Origin: Peribolospora baueri
Taxonomy: Eukaryota; Basidiomycota; Peribolosporomycetes; Peribolosporales; Peribolosporaceae
Direction: 5' to 3'
Length of the DNA: 64,000 bases
Assembly (NCBI GenBank): GCA_029717555.1
Contig: JAMDHS010000010.1
Coordinates: 1 to 64,000, forward strand
Shown here: piece after piece, positions 10,838 to 21,759 of the stretch
Layout: the number at the start of each line of letters is the position of its first letter
Position numbering within the stretch: the stretch's first letter is position 1
The notes under the pieces: generated by a model
The model's database searches: none
The model's input: the letters and a program-made list of their open reading frames with translations, nothing else
Told to the model about the DNA's origin: nothing
Program-made: the position numbers and the translations under genes

Positions 10838-13800
10838 ATGGATGTGGATCTGAGTGAGTAAAAGGTCACTCTCCTCCGCTACGTCTATGACGAGCTTCTT
10901 GTTCTGTCGGTACCGTTTCTGCAGCAAGTTTCCGCCAGCTGACCTTTACTCCTGCTCGTCACACATACAGTCCAAGTCGTCAACCGGTTGCGTGAGTCGT
11001 CCAGCCCCAGCTGTTCTGCGTACTGCAGAGGCATTAATGAGCGCTTTCTTGTTTGCTTCTATTCTCTGCCCTTCGGTTTGCTTGTTACCATGCCTCCCGC
11101 GCAGAGGACACTTTCAGCGCGATAGGTGGTGATTCGGTGGACCTGCCTCAATGCGTCGTCGTCGGTGCTCAGTCGTCGGGCAAGTCCAGCGTGCTGGAGA
11201 CGTGGGTTAATTTTTTTTTTTCCCTTTGTGAATCATCCAAAGTTTCCGCGGTCTCTCATAACTGACACATCACCAACATGCACGACATAAACAGCATCGT
11301 CGGTCGTGACTTCCTTCCGCGGGGTCAGGGGATCGTGACCAGGCGACCCCTGATTCTGCAGCTGGTCCACACACCCTCGCCCACTGCCTCTGTGTCGTCT
11401 GAGCCCTCCCTTCAACCCAACCCTTCATCCCACCCGACCGACTCGTCGAGCGGCCCTTCTTACACCGAGTGGGGCGAGTTCCTCCACCTCGATAAGCGCT
11501 TCACGGATTTCAGTGAGATCCGAAGGGAGATTGAGAATGAAACGTTTCGAGTTGCGGGTCAGAATAAGGGCGTTAGCAAGCTGCCCATTCACCTCAAGAT
11601 CCATTCCCCTCACGTCTTGAACTTGACTCTCGTCGATCTTCCGGGTCTGACTAAGGTGGGCTATAATTTGCTTTGCTCGTTCTCTTGCTACCCCGTTCTT
11701 TGAAGTCACTTCTCAATCCCACTGTCTTGGCTTTCGGTTCCTCCGTCGATGGTTCCCGTCCGTTAGATCCCGGTCGGCGATCAACCAACGGACATCGAGA
11801 GGCAGATCCGTGGGCTCGTCACCGATTTCATCTCGAAGCCGAACTGGTGAGCCCGCTTCATCGTATACTGACTTCATAGAGGTTCTATTCAGCGCCGTTG
11901 GAAGCTTTTTGACGAACTTGGTCACCTTCCCATACTACGCAGCGTCATCCTTGCTGTTTCTCCTGCGAACGTGGACTTGGCCAACTCGGACTCCTTGAAG
12001 CTTGCCCGGTCCGTCGATCCTCAAGGTCGGCGAACAATTGGTGTCCTGACGAAGCTGGACTTGATGGACGCTGGCACGCATGCTCTGGATATCCTGACCG
12101 GGCGGGTGTACCCTCTCAAGCTCGGCTTCATCGGCGTGGTGAACCGCTCCCAGCAGGACATCAACGGGAATGTGTCGATGCTGGACGCACGGAAGAACGA
12201 GGAGGAGTTTTTCAGGACACACCCTGCTTACCGAAATATCGCGCACCGTTGCGGGACCAAGTTTTTGGCCAAGACGCTTAACCAGGTCCTCATGAACCAT
12301 ATCCGCGAAAAGCTGCCTGACATGAAGGCGCGGCTCAACACGCTCATGGGCCAGACCCAGCAGGAGTTGGCCGCGTTCGGCGACACGGCGTTCATGGGCG
12401 AGCAGCACCGCGGCTCGTTGGTGCTCAAGCTCATGACACAATTCGCGCGCGATTTCATCGCCAGCATCGATGGCAACTCGCCGGAGATTTCCACCAAGGA
12501 GCTCTCAGGCGGCGCGCGCATATACTACATCTTCAACGACGTCTTCGGCCACGCTCTCGATAGCATCAACCCCACGGCCAACCTGACGACGCAGGACATT
12601 AGGACGAGCATCCGCAACTCGACTGGACCGCGGCCGAGCCTTTTCGTTCCCGAAGCGGCGTTCGACCTGCTCATAAAGCCGCAAATCAAGCTCTTGGAGG
12701 CGCCGAGTCTGCGATGCGTCGAGCTGGTCTACGAAGAACTCATGAAGATCTGCCACAACTGCACGAGCAATGTAAGTGGAGGGACGAGGAGAGAAAGATG
12801 GGCGTCGTCGATCCCAAGGTGTCTGGTGTTCAAGATGGCTTTCCTCGTTTAACCTCCACACAGGAATTGCAACGCTTCCCACGCTTGCATGCGCAGTTGA
12901 TCGAAGTGGTCTCTGAGCTTCTCCGCGAGCGTCTCGGTCCCACGAGCGAGTACGTGCAGAGCCTGATCGCCATTCAAGCGGCGTACATCAACACGAACCA
13001 TCCGGCCTTTGTGGCTGGCTCGGCGACCTTTTCGCAGGAGATGAACGCTCGGAACAACAGGGCGAGGATTGAGCATGGGCGAGCGGTGAGTTGCGGCTCT
13101 CGGAAGTGCTCTTTTTTGGAGGCCCTGGTGTTGTGCCATGCTGTGTCGGACGAGCTGAGCCACTTACATCCAGTCGTCGTCGCCCCCTTCCGGGTGGGTT
13201 GTCGTTCCTACTGTGCGTCAGTCATTCGAAGAGGACGCCAACGATCTAGACAGTGCAGGTTCTTTGGAGGAGGATGATGAGACGCTGTCCAGCTCGGCCG
13301 CCACGCTCAACGGTGTGCCCAGCTCGTCTCCTCGGGAGATGCGCCAGTCCGTCTCTAGCTCTGCGCACGGCCGACGCGTGTCGAGCGCGCGCTCCGAGCA
13401 TGGCACGAGCCTGGGCAAGCGAAGGGGCATGGCTGAGCACGACGAGGAAATCCACCGGCCTGTGTCCTCCCTTGGCCTGGCCGGAGGCGCAGGCGGCGCT
13501 CACGGCGGCAGCAACGGTGGGGGTGTAGGAAACGGGGCGCGGGACACGTTCCTCAACTACTTTTTCGGTGGCGGCGGCCCGGGGGCCGGTGGGCCTGGAG
13601 CCCCGGCGCCCAGGCCCGGTGTGGGCGGTGGGGGGAGGCAGGGCCACTTGCTTCCAGAGATTGCGATCGGTGGCGAAGGCGCGTCGTCGGGCGTGGTTGG
13701 GGGGCGGGTCGCGGGCGCGGACGGTGGACGGAGGGGCTATGACGGCACGAGCGCAGCTTATGATATGAAGAGTTTGGAGAAGCATCTCGAGGCGGTGAGT

Positions 13801-14290
13801 TGGGGAATGGGGTGGGAAACGCTTGGCCTGAGCGGGAGAGAAGTGAAGCTGACTGACTGGCTTGCTCGTTTACAGACGCCGCTGGGCGCGGACGAGTACG
13901 GGATGTCACAGCGAGAAGAGCTGGAGACGTCGTTGATCCGGTCGCTGATCGCGACCTACTTTGGGATCGTGCGACAGGGCATCCAGGACATTGTGCCCAA
14001 GGCGATCATGCATCTGCTCGTCAACTTTTCGCGCGAGTCGGTTCAGAACAGGCTTGTGGCAGGGCTGTACAAGGAGGACCTGTTCGAGGAGCTGTTGTAC
14101 GAGGACGAGGGGTTGGTGAGCGAGAGGAAGAGAGTGAAGGCGTTGTTGGACGCGTACAAGGAAGCTTTCAATGGTGAGTTTACGCGACTGGAGGTGCGGG
14201 CGAGGCGTCGACACTGACCTCGTCGTTTGCTCGTATGCCTTTTTTTCCATGCGCGCAGTCCTTTCTGAGGTCACCTTCAAGCCGACGTAA
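10838..14290 (+). CDS. VPS1: dynamin-related GTPase Vps1
   Basis: Ten exons: 10838-10853, 10971-10991, 11105-11201, 11295-11655, 11767-11846, 11943-12771, 12864-13085, 13222-13794, 13876-14173 and 14259-14290 (842 aa). An acceptor at 13173 instead of 13221 would add 16 in-frame residues. The first two exons are only 16 and 21 nt. The protein starts MDVDLIQVVNRLQDTFS. It carries the P-loop GAQSSGKS (33-40), [22 protein letters not shown], the dynamin middle domain, and a C-terminal GTPase effector domain ([15 protein letters not shown] to the end). Between the middle and effector domains lies a Ser/Gly-rich loop longer than in yeast Vps1 (704 aa), with an embedded FLNYFFG. Vps1 drives membrane scission in vacuolar/endosomal sorting and peroxisome fission. 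Confidence 0.95.
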
Positions 14291-14557
14291 CATGGAGGAA
14301 CGGGCGACGAGGCGACGTAAGGGAGAAGGCAACGGCTCGTCGTGTGGCCCCGTTCTTGTTTGTTTCATTCTGGTTGCGCTGCCATTCTGCGGTTTGGCAT
14401 TTCGTGCCAACCCGTCCGTATATTGTCGGTCCTCTTCCTTCTTTCCCCCATAGTTCCCCTTCCCCCTTGCCTCCCTCTCCCCGCGGTTCATCCTTCGGCT
14501 CGATTACACGTACAGCGTCCGGTTTTCGTTCGAGCATCATCACGGGCGGGTTCCTCG

Positions 14558-14592
14558 GAACGAACGAACGAACGAACGAACGAACGAACGAA
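14558..14592. repeat. (AACG)n microsatellite
   Basis: About nine consecutive copies of the tetramer AACG, just downstream of VPS1. Confidence 0.95.
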
Positions 14593-15037
14593 GAGATCTC
14601 GGTCATCGACTCGTGTTGCTTAGCTCTTTTCTTTCTGTTTTTGCCTTTCCCGTTTCCTTTCCGTTTAGCTGCCTGCCCTTTCAGATCCGTGGGCCGCTCG
14701 CTAGCTAGCAGGCTCGCTGACTGGCTCGCTGACGGTAGCTGATGTGGTTGAATGACTGAGCTTGGGCGCGGTTAGAAAGAAGAATGGACGACTTGACTTG
14801 TCCCCGCGTTGCTATGCACCTTTCCTTCTGTGGGCGAATCTGGGGAAGGCGTGGGAGGAAAGCGAGACTGATTTGATTTGATGGAGTGACGATGGCGGTG
14901 GAAGTCTGCTCCCTTGGCTTTGCGATAAACAGCCCGGCGGGGCAGAGCGGGCGGGCGGGCTCAAGTGGGTCGGGGAACGGAAGGATGATGTGATGACGGG
15001 GTCGGGAGGGGTGAGTGCGGAGAAGGAAAAGGCGGGT

Positions 15038-15040
<3 letters not shown>

Positions 15041-15076
<36 letters not shown>
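15041..15076. repeat. (GATGAC)n / (GATGCC)n hexamer repeat
   Basis: Tandem GATGAC units that shade into GATGCC at the right end. Confidence 0.9.
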
Positions 15077-15078
<2 letters not shown>

Positions 15079-15187
15079 GCCTGCGCTCTCCCCGCGGCAG
15101 GTAAGGGGCCCACTCATTTTGCCTCGCTCGCCTCGTCCCCTCGATGCTCTTGGCACGTGGCATCCGCGTTCGGACAAGGTCTGGGGC

Positions 15188-15232
15188 ACCACCGTCCACC
15201 GTCCACCGTCCACCGTCCACCGTCCACCGTCC
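15188..15232. repeat. (ACCGTCC)n heptamer repeat
   Basis: About six tandem copies of the heptamer ACCGTCC. A seven-nucleotide unit cannot preserve a reading frame, which supports a non-coding region. Confidence 0.92.
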
Positions 15233-15258
15233 CGGCCCGGTCCGGTCCGGAGGGGGCT

Positions 15259-15292
15259 CGGCTGCGGCTGCGGCTGCGGCTGCGGCTGCGGT
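15259..15292. repeat. (GGCTGC)n hexamer repeat
   Basis: Five to six tandem GGCTGC units lie about 27 bp after the heptamer repeat. Confidence 0.92.
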
Positions 15293-16924
15293 GATGCGGT
15301 GATGCGGCGGGTGTGACGACGAGATGAGGCGACGTCGGGCCAAACGTGCGTGTTGTGGAGGAGAGGGGAGTGGCAGGCAGAGTGTGCGTGAAGGAGATGA
15401 GATGAGTAGCTTGCCGACGATGGTGCATACAATACAGTACGCGTGAAAGGCGAGGCGACGAAAGAAAAGAAAAACGTCGGCTCGCCGCGTCGTCGGTGCT
15501 CTCTCCATGGCAGACAGACGATGGCGGAACATGGCTCGCCGCGCACACGCACCTCGGCACGTTTGCGCGTGAGTTCCGAGTTGGACAGAGAAAGACGGCT
15601 TGGTTCACATTCACATTCACATTTAGAGTCGTCCACCTTCCCCCGCCCGCGTCCGACCGAGCTCGTGATCAACCACCGGCCGGAAGGAAGGAGCGGTGGT
15701 TGACGTTTACGTTTCAGTTCTCGGTGTCGTCCGTGGTCACAAGGCCGTCGTCGTCGCGGTCGTCGTCGTCGCGGACGAGGTGCACACGAGCGACGAGTGG
15801 GCGCCGTCGGTCAGTCCGTCCGTCAGCCATCGTCGCTGTCCCTCGCACATACATACCCTGCCACCCATCTATCCTTTCTATCCTACGACGGAGGGAGGGA
15901 GCGACTTGCTTGACTACTACTCCTGTCCGGCCGATTGACGGACGGGCGGCTTTGTTGGTACTGTACTTGCGCCGTCGTATCGGAAGGAATGCTTCCATCC
16001 TCCTTCCACCCTATCCTATCCCATCCCGTCCATCAAAATCGTCTACCCATCCATCCATCTATCCATCTATCCATCCATCCTCCTCCGTCTTGCCCAACCC
16101 GGCCCTCCTCGCCAAACATACCCGCACGCACTCCGGCCCAGCCCGCGTTCGACGTTCCTATCGCGTCGCCCGTTCCTCCCTCTCTCCATCCCACCCCATC
16201 CCATCATCCCCCTCGTGCACCGTCAACAACCACCACCGTCGTCCCTGTCACCACCCACCACCTCCTTCCCGTCCGTCCACCTTCCCTCCTTCCACCTTCC
16301 CTCCTTCCACCCTCGTAACCCTTCCCACCTCTCCGCCTCTCTCTCGCCTCCCGAGAGAGACAAACAAGACGAACGCACGAACGGACGAACGACAGAATAC
16401 ACCCCGCGCAGCCCGTCGTCGGTCGCCACCCCTCATCCCATCCCATCCACCACCGCCATCCTCCTCCACCTCCACCTGTCGTCCCTACCTCGCCCTCGGC
16501 GCTCGTTGATTGGAGTGGCAGAGCAGACACTCGGACCGGCCGTGCTTTCAGCAGAACAGGTGGGTGTGCGTGCGGTGCGGCGCATACATAGACCAGACCG
16601 TGTCCACCAGCCAGCCAGCCCGCCCATCCTCATCCCTTCCTCCCGCGTCGATCATATATCCCCAACTCATTCCCACCGTCTACGCATCCGACGCCGCCGT
16701 CTCTCATCACCCTCGTCTTCCCTCCTTCTCCTGTCTTTTTCTGCCCCCTCCTTCCCATCCTGTCTCAGACAGGTACGCATCCGACTCCGACTCGGCTTCG
16801 CGCCGTACACATCCATCTTTCTTCCCTCCTTTCCTTTCCCTCTCCAACCTCGCCACCGACCTTCGTCCTCCATCGATCCCATCGTCCCTCGTCTCCCTCT
16901 TGGGCGGAAACTCGGCGCGCAGAG

Positions 16925-16934
16925 TATATATATA
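16925..16934 (+). promoter_or_regulatory. candidate TATA element of REG1
   Basis: Ten alternating T and A (TATATATATA) followed by a (GA)n stretch, about 145 nt upstream of the REG1 start codon. It is the only clear TATA-like sequence near that start. Confidence 0.4.
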
Positions 16935-17077
16935 GAGAGAGAGAGGTTTTTTTTGGGAGGATTCAGTGTCGGACGTCTCCTCTTTTCCCCGGATCCCGTC
17001 TTCACAGCGGCCCCGTTTCGTAGACATTCCCTCGGCATTTCTTTGCCTCTCCTCCTTCCTTCCACCCCATCACCACC

Positions 17078-19954
17078 ATGTCCACCGCCACACTCACCCT
17101 TCCGCCACCCTTCGTCACCACCGGCCCCGGCGCCGCTCCGACACCCGACGACTCCGACCTCCAGGTTCGACAGCCGTCCATCTGTGTCGACTACCTCAGT
17201 CACGTGTGGACGGACGAGGACGTGTGGACGAGCTGGAAGGCAATGACGCGCCACAAGTACGAGATCGCCAACGGTGTTCGACTCGAGAACGCCAGTTGGA
17301 GGACGTGGGCCAAGCAGAGGGGCGCTCTCAGGACGGTGAGCCCCGAGACGCTCAATTGGTGAGTCGCTACCGCCGCCCCGCCGGATTGCTCTCCCCTCTC
17401 GTTTCGCTCCTTCCCGCCGATCTCGCCCTCGTCCTACCGTCCGGGCAGATGTCTTTTCAGGATCCTTGGCTTATTGTTTCTCCCGTTTCCCTTACCCTCT
17501 CCCCGTCCGGGGCCACCCTACGTGCTCTTACAGGCTCAAGGACAGCGACGTAACGTGGCTCTATGGTCCCCTGCACGTCGCCGCCGATCCCGTGCCGCCG
17601 GCCAGAGTGGCGACGATCGAGGAGAGGCTCAACGTCGACAACCCTCTCAAGCCTCACGGCAAGAAGGGCATCCTCAAGCACCGCTCCATCACCGAGATGC
17701 TCACTCTTCCTCACCGTTCCTCGTCGCCCGTGTACGAAGCGACGAACGTGGACGAGGAGATGGCCTCGGACGACGAAAAGGCGTCCAAGCTCATGCTCGT
17801 CCGGTCCGACACCAACCTCGCCTCGCAGCAGCGCGCCAAGCGAGGCAACATGTCTCTCTCTCCGCCCATCAACTACGCCACCGTCGCCGGGGCGCCATAC
17901 GGCTCGATGAAACGGTTAGACAGCGTCAGCGGCAGTTCCAAGGACAGCCGGAAACGGCACATCAGCTTCAGCAACCGAGTGGAGCAGTGCATCGCTGTGG
18001 ACATGCCCGAGCCGCAAGAGGTGTCGTCGGACGAGATGGAGGACGACGATGATATGGACGAGGACGGAGATCAGAGCGACGACGAGGAGGACGACATGCT
18101 TACCATGCGTTCTAGCCCCCGCGCCGGGCCGTCGCTGTCCCACTTTGTCGGCTCCTCCTCTCGCAGCTCCAGCACTGCACCCGTCGACTCGACGTATACC
18201 ATTGCCAAGTTGGCGCCCACGACGTTGAAGACGTCCGATGTCTACCCGGCTCCATCGCCCGCCGTGGTATATACCATGGGACCGCCGCCGCCCGGTTACA
18301 TGGCCGGTCCTGGAGGAGCTTACGAGTCGGACGAACGACTGCAAGAGACGACGGGCTCGCAGCTTACCTCCCAGGAGCACGGCTACCAGTCGTACTCCAC
18401 TTCCTACGCCCCTCCCCGCTCTGATCTTCAGCCTTCGCCCTCCGGCTCCGGCTACGCTTACGCCGGCGCCGGCTCCTCCGCCGCGAGGTCCGCGCAGCAG
18501 AGCCAATGGGACGCGGATAACGACTTCAACGCGGGGTTTGATTACTTCAGCGCACCCGACCCTGGCACGGGCGAGGAGTACGGCGCGCACCTTGACGGCG
18601 CCGGCGGCTACATGTACGGGTATCCCTACGGCAAAGGGCCGGCCGACTCGCAGCCGTCCGGGCCGTCGTCTGCAGGCGACCAGGGCGGAAAGCCGGCTCG
18701 ACACGGCAGCAGGGAGGCGGACGCGCGCGCCGGGGGCCCGGTCGTCCATTCCACCGAGGTGGCGGCATCGTCGTCGCAGAAGAACGGCGACTCGACCTTT
18801 TCGTCTGACTACTCCTCATCTTCCGTCATTTCCACTGGCCGGGAATCTTCCGCGTCATCGTCTTCCTCCGGCACGACGACGACGTCCTCCCTCTCCACTT
18901 CTGCCGCAGGCGGCGGGCCGCCTCCGGCCGCGCCGAGGAGCATCCTCAAGAATCGCGTGGTGAGACCGCCGTCTTCGTCCGGTTTCGGTTTTGACGACGA
19001 CGACAACAGCCAGGGAAATGGACGGGGCGCTGAGGCGACCGGCGAGGTCGCCGCGGATGGCGAGGCCGACCTCAGCGCCCCAGACTCGATCAAGGCCGCC
19101 GCCCAGTATGACGACGCAGGCGTCGACGCATCCTGGCCGTCCTCCTCGTCCTTTTCCTCCTCCTCGTCGCCCGCCGCCCAAGATTCGGCGGCGTACGGCG
19201 CGACGCTCTCACCGCCCAACTCGGTCCCTTTCCAAGCACACCACGCTCACGCCGGCGTCCCTTCACCCCCGGCCTACGCATCTCCCCGCGCCACATCCCC
19301 GTCCGGAAGCGAGGGTACGACGAGAGGCCGGACGTCGCGCCGCATCCCCAGCTCAGCGTCCGAAGAGCGCCTCGCGTCGTCGTACGCCTCGACGGGGAGT
19401 GTGCGCAGTCGGAGCAGCAGCGGATCCGGCTCGAGCAGCGCCGCGAGCTACTCGCCCGGCTCGGGGCCGGGGCCCGGCCACGGCGGGTACACCGTCTCAC
19501 AAAGCGTCGCCATCCGGTACGCGAGTCCGAACGCCGCGACGACGGTCCGTCGAGACGCGAGCGCGGACGAGTCGTCCAGCTCGTCGTCGTCCCATCCCAA
19601 GATCGGCTTTGTGCCCCCTTCTTCGTCTTCTTCGTCTTCCTCTTCTTCCCTTTCCTCCTCCTCGTCTCCGCCTCAGCCTCCGCCTCCCTCCTCGGCCGCC
19701 GGTACGTCTGCCAAGCGCCCGGCCCCGGCTGGCGACGACGGTCGGTCTTCCTTTCGAGACGACGGCCGACGGTCTTTCGCCGAGGGTAGAGGAGGCAGAG
19801 AGGACGACGACGGGCTGGGCCCGCCGAGCCAGAAGACGCTCAAGGAGAACGGTCCGGTCAGCCTGAGCGGCGAAGGAGACGTGGATGTGGATGTGGACGT
19901 GGACGTGGCGAACGGCGAAGCGAACAACAGGTCCGCTTCGGCCGCCGGGCTCGT

Positions 19955-19989
<35 letters not shown>

Positions 19990-20729
19990 CTTTGTCGAGG
20001 TCGGGAAAAGAGCAAGGCGGCGCGACGGTGGTGGACGTGAGGGGCGGTGAGAAGGACATCCCCGTGACGGTAGCGTCGCCGTCGCCGTCGTTCGCCGCTC
20101 GACCCAGGGGCACGTCCGGATCGCCGCAACCTGGCGGCGGGCCGAGACACGGCCACGGCCACGGTCCCGCCGGCAAGGCCGCCCCGGGCACGCCCGCGGC
20201 GGGCAAGTCGACGGCGACGGCGACTCCGCTCAACGTGGACACGAGGGAGGCTTCGAGCGCCGCGCTGGCGTCGCCGAGCGGCACGAGCGGGCCCGTCGTC
20301 ACTTTGTCGCCGTCCGGGTCTGGGTCTGGATCGGGATCGGCGGCGCCTTTGTCATCGTCATCGGGCGACGGCAAAAAGTCGCTGTCGGTCCACTCTCGAC
20401 ACCGCTCCGACCCGACGCCACGCTCTCCCGGCACGGCCACGGCCAAGGCCAAGGCCAAGGTGACCAAGGCGGACTCGAAACGGGGCCGGCTTTCTGCGGA
20501 CTATGCCGCTGTCGTCGTTGCTGATGATGATGATGATGAGGGGGAGGAAGAAGAGGAGGAGGAGGAAGAGGAAGAAGAAGAGGAGGGAGGGATCATGGGG
20601 AGAGCGGCGGAGATTGTGAACACGGCGAGAGACCTTGTCGGCGCGCTATGGAGTGTTGGCGGGTGGGGAGGCGCGAGCGGTGGCGGCGGGGGGACAAGAG
20701 AAGGGTCGTCGTCGAGCGGAGGGCGATGA
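17078..20729 (+). CDS. REG1: Reg1-like regulatory subunit of protein phosphatase 1
   Basis: Two exons, 17078-17358 and 17534-20729 (1,158 aa). Residues about 33-110 form the DUF1752/AreA-GATA-like domain of Reg1 proteins: VDYLSHVWTDEDVWTSWK, RLENASWRTWAKQ, ETLNWLKDSDVTWLYGPL. The intron falls inside the Trp codon of LNWL. Residues 235-239 (RHISF) fit the PP1-docking RVxF consensus and are followed by SNRVEQCIAV, as in Reg1. The remaining 900 residues are disordered, with Ser runs, an Asp/Glu run near the C-terminus, and GILK and SILK motifs. In yeast, Reg1 directs Glc7/PP1 to Snf1 pathway targets for glucose repression. Several low-complexity stretches come from expanded GTC, TCC and GAG trinucleotides, so length may vary between strains. 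Confidence 0.9.
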
Positions 20730-20822
20730 CGATGACGAGGATTCGCCGCCGACGGTCTTTCTTTATGCCCATCCCATCCCATCCCACCTCCACTCGCTCG
20801 CCTAACTAACGAGCGGCGCGCA

Positions 20823-20852
20823 TCGTCGTCGTCGTCGTCGTCGTCGTCGTCG
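20823..20852. repeat. (GTC)n microsatellite
   Basis: About ten GTC units, just after the REG1 stop codon. Confidence 0.95.
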
Positions 20853-21468
20853 GGAGAAGTGACACGAACCGGAACCGATTTTTCTCGTACGCACACGTAT
20901 AACACATATTTCATTCCTTTCGCTCGGTACGGCCCGCGTCGTCGTCGTACAAGGTTGCTGCAGTACCGTCCGTCCGTATCACCCGTATCGTCGTCCGTCG
21001 TCGTCTTCTTTCTTCATGTCTTTATATCGATCGTCCTATTTCGTATGCGTGTGTCATTCTACCGTCTTCCGTATGGGCCCTGATCGGCATCGGCATCGGC
21101 ATTCTCCCTTTCAATTTCAATCCAAACCCCAGTCCAACCAATCCCCCAATCCAATTCCAAATTCGTTTCCGTTTCGTCTCAGTCCAGACGAAGACTCGAG
21201 AGTACAGAACGAGACACACACACACAGGCACTCCATCAATTCAACCCGAGCTAAGCCAAGACCAGGCCAGACACAGGCGGAGGGACGGAGAGGTACCGGC
21301 TAGCGTGTCTGTGAAGAATCGAAATCCATCCTCCCATCCTCCATCCATCCCCCCGCCGCCGCCGCACCACCAAACCGAAACCGAAACCGAAACCGATCAT
21401 CGCAACAACAGAGCAGCGCGCCGCGCCGTCCTTTTGCCCATCCGAACGAGGTACGGCCGGCCAGAATG

Positions 21469-21493
21469 GAGAGGAGAGGAGAGGAGAGGAGAG
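21469..21493. repeat. (GGAGA)n pentamer repeat
   Basis: About five tandem GGAGA units in the REG1/Crh intergenic region. Confidence 0.9.
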
Positions 21494-21589
21494 ACGGCCT
21501 ATCGTTCTGTCCCATAACTACTGTATCCGATCGCGGTCTGGAAGAGCGGGAAGATCTTATCGACGGCCAACAAAAAAAAAAGAAAGGAA

Positions 21590-21616
21590 AACGAAAACGA
21601 AAACGAAAACGAAAAG
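21590..21616. repeat. (GAAAAC)n hexamer repeat
   Basis: Four or more tandem GAAAAC units. Confidence 0.9.
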
Positions 21617-21759
21617 AAGACAAAAAATGAGTTCGTAGTGGGAAGAAGGGACAGGTAACCCCCCGCCGCCGCGCGCCTCGACTGGTCGATCGATCGATCG
21701 GTCGGTCGTCGTCGTTCGTTCTTGATTAGACCAAGGCGGATCCAATGTCCAGCTCGGGC

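Larger units (their letters stand above)
14291..17077. other. 2.8-kb gene-free, repeat-rich region upstream of REG1
   Basis: No open frame here has codon structure or family similarity. The stretch has tandem repeats with units of 4, 6 and 7 nt (listed separately) and long C/T-rich tracts from about 15,980 to 16,900. It lies between the VPS1 stop and the REG1 start, both on the plus strand. It may hold the VPS1 3' UTR, a large promoter, a long leader or an untranslated RNA. Confidence 0.5.
20730..21759. other. intergenic with many microsatellites, convergent 3' ends
   Basis: The gap separates the stops of REG1 (+) and the Crh gene (-). It holds (GTC)n at 20823-20852, (CCGAAA)n at about 21377-21397, (GGAGA)n at about 21469-21493, and (GAAAAC)n at about 21590-21616. 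I see no gene. Confidence 0.6.

Noticed and set aside
15496-16509. 337-aa plus-strand Ser/Pro/Arg-rich frame upstream of REG1
   Set aside because: Low-complexity C/T-rich sequence without codon structure; tandem repeats nearby are not multiples of three.
19673-20467. 264-aa minus-strand open frame opposite REG1
   Set aside because: It is the shadow of repetitive GC-rich codons in REG1; composition is Pro/Asp runs with no family similarity.
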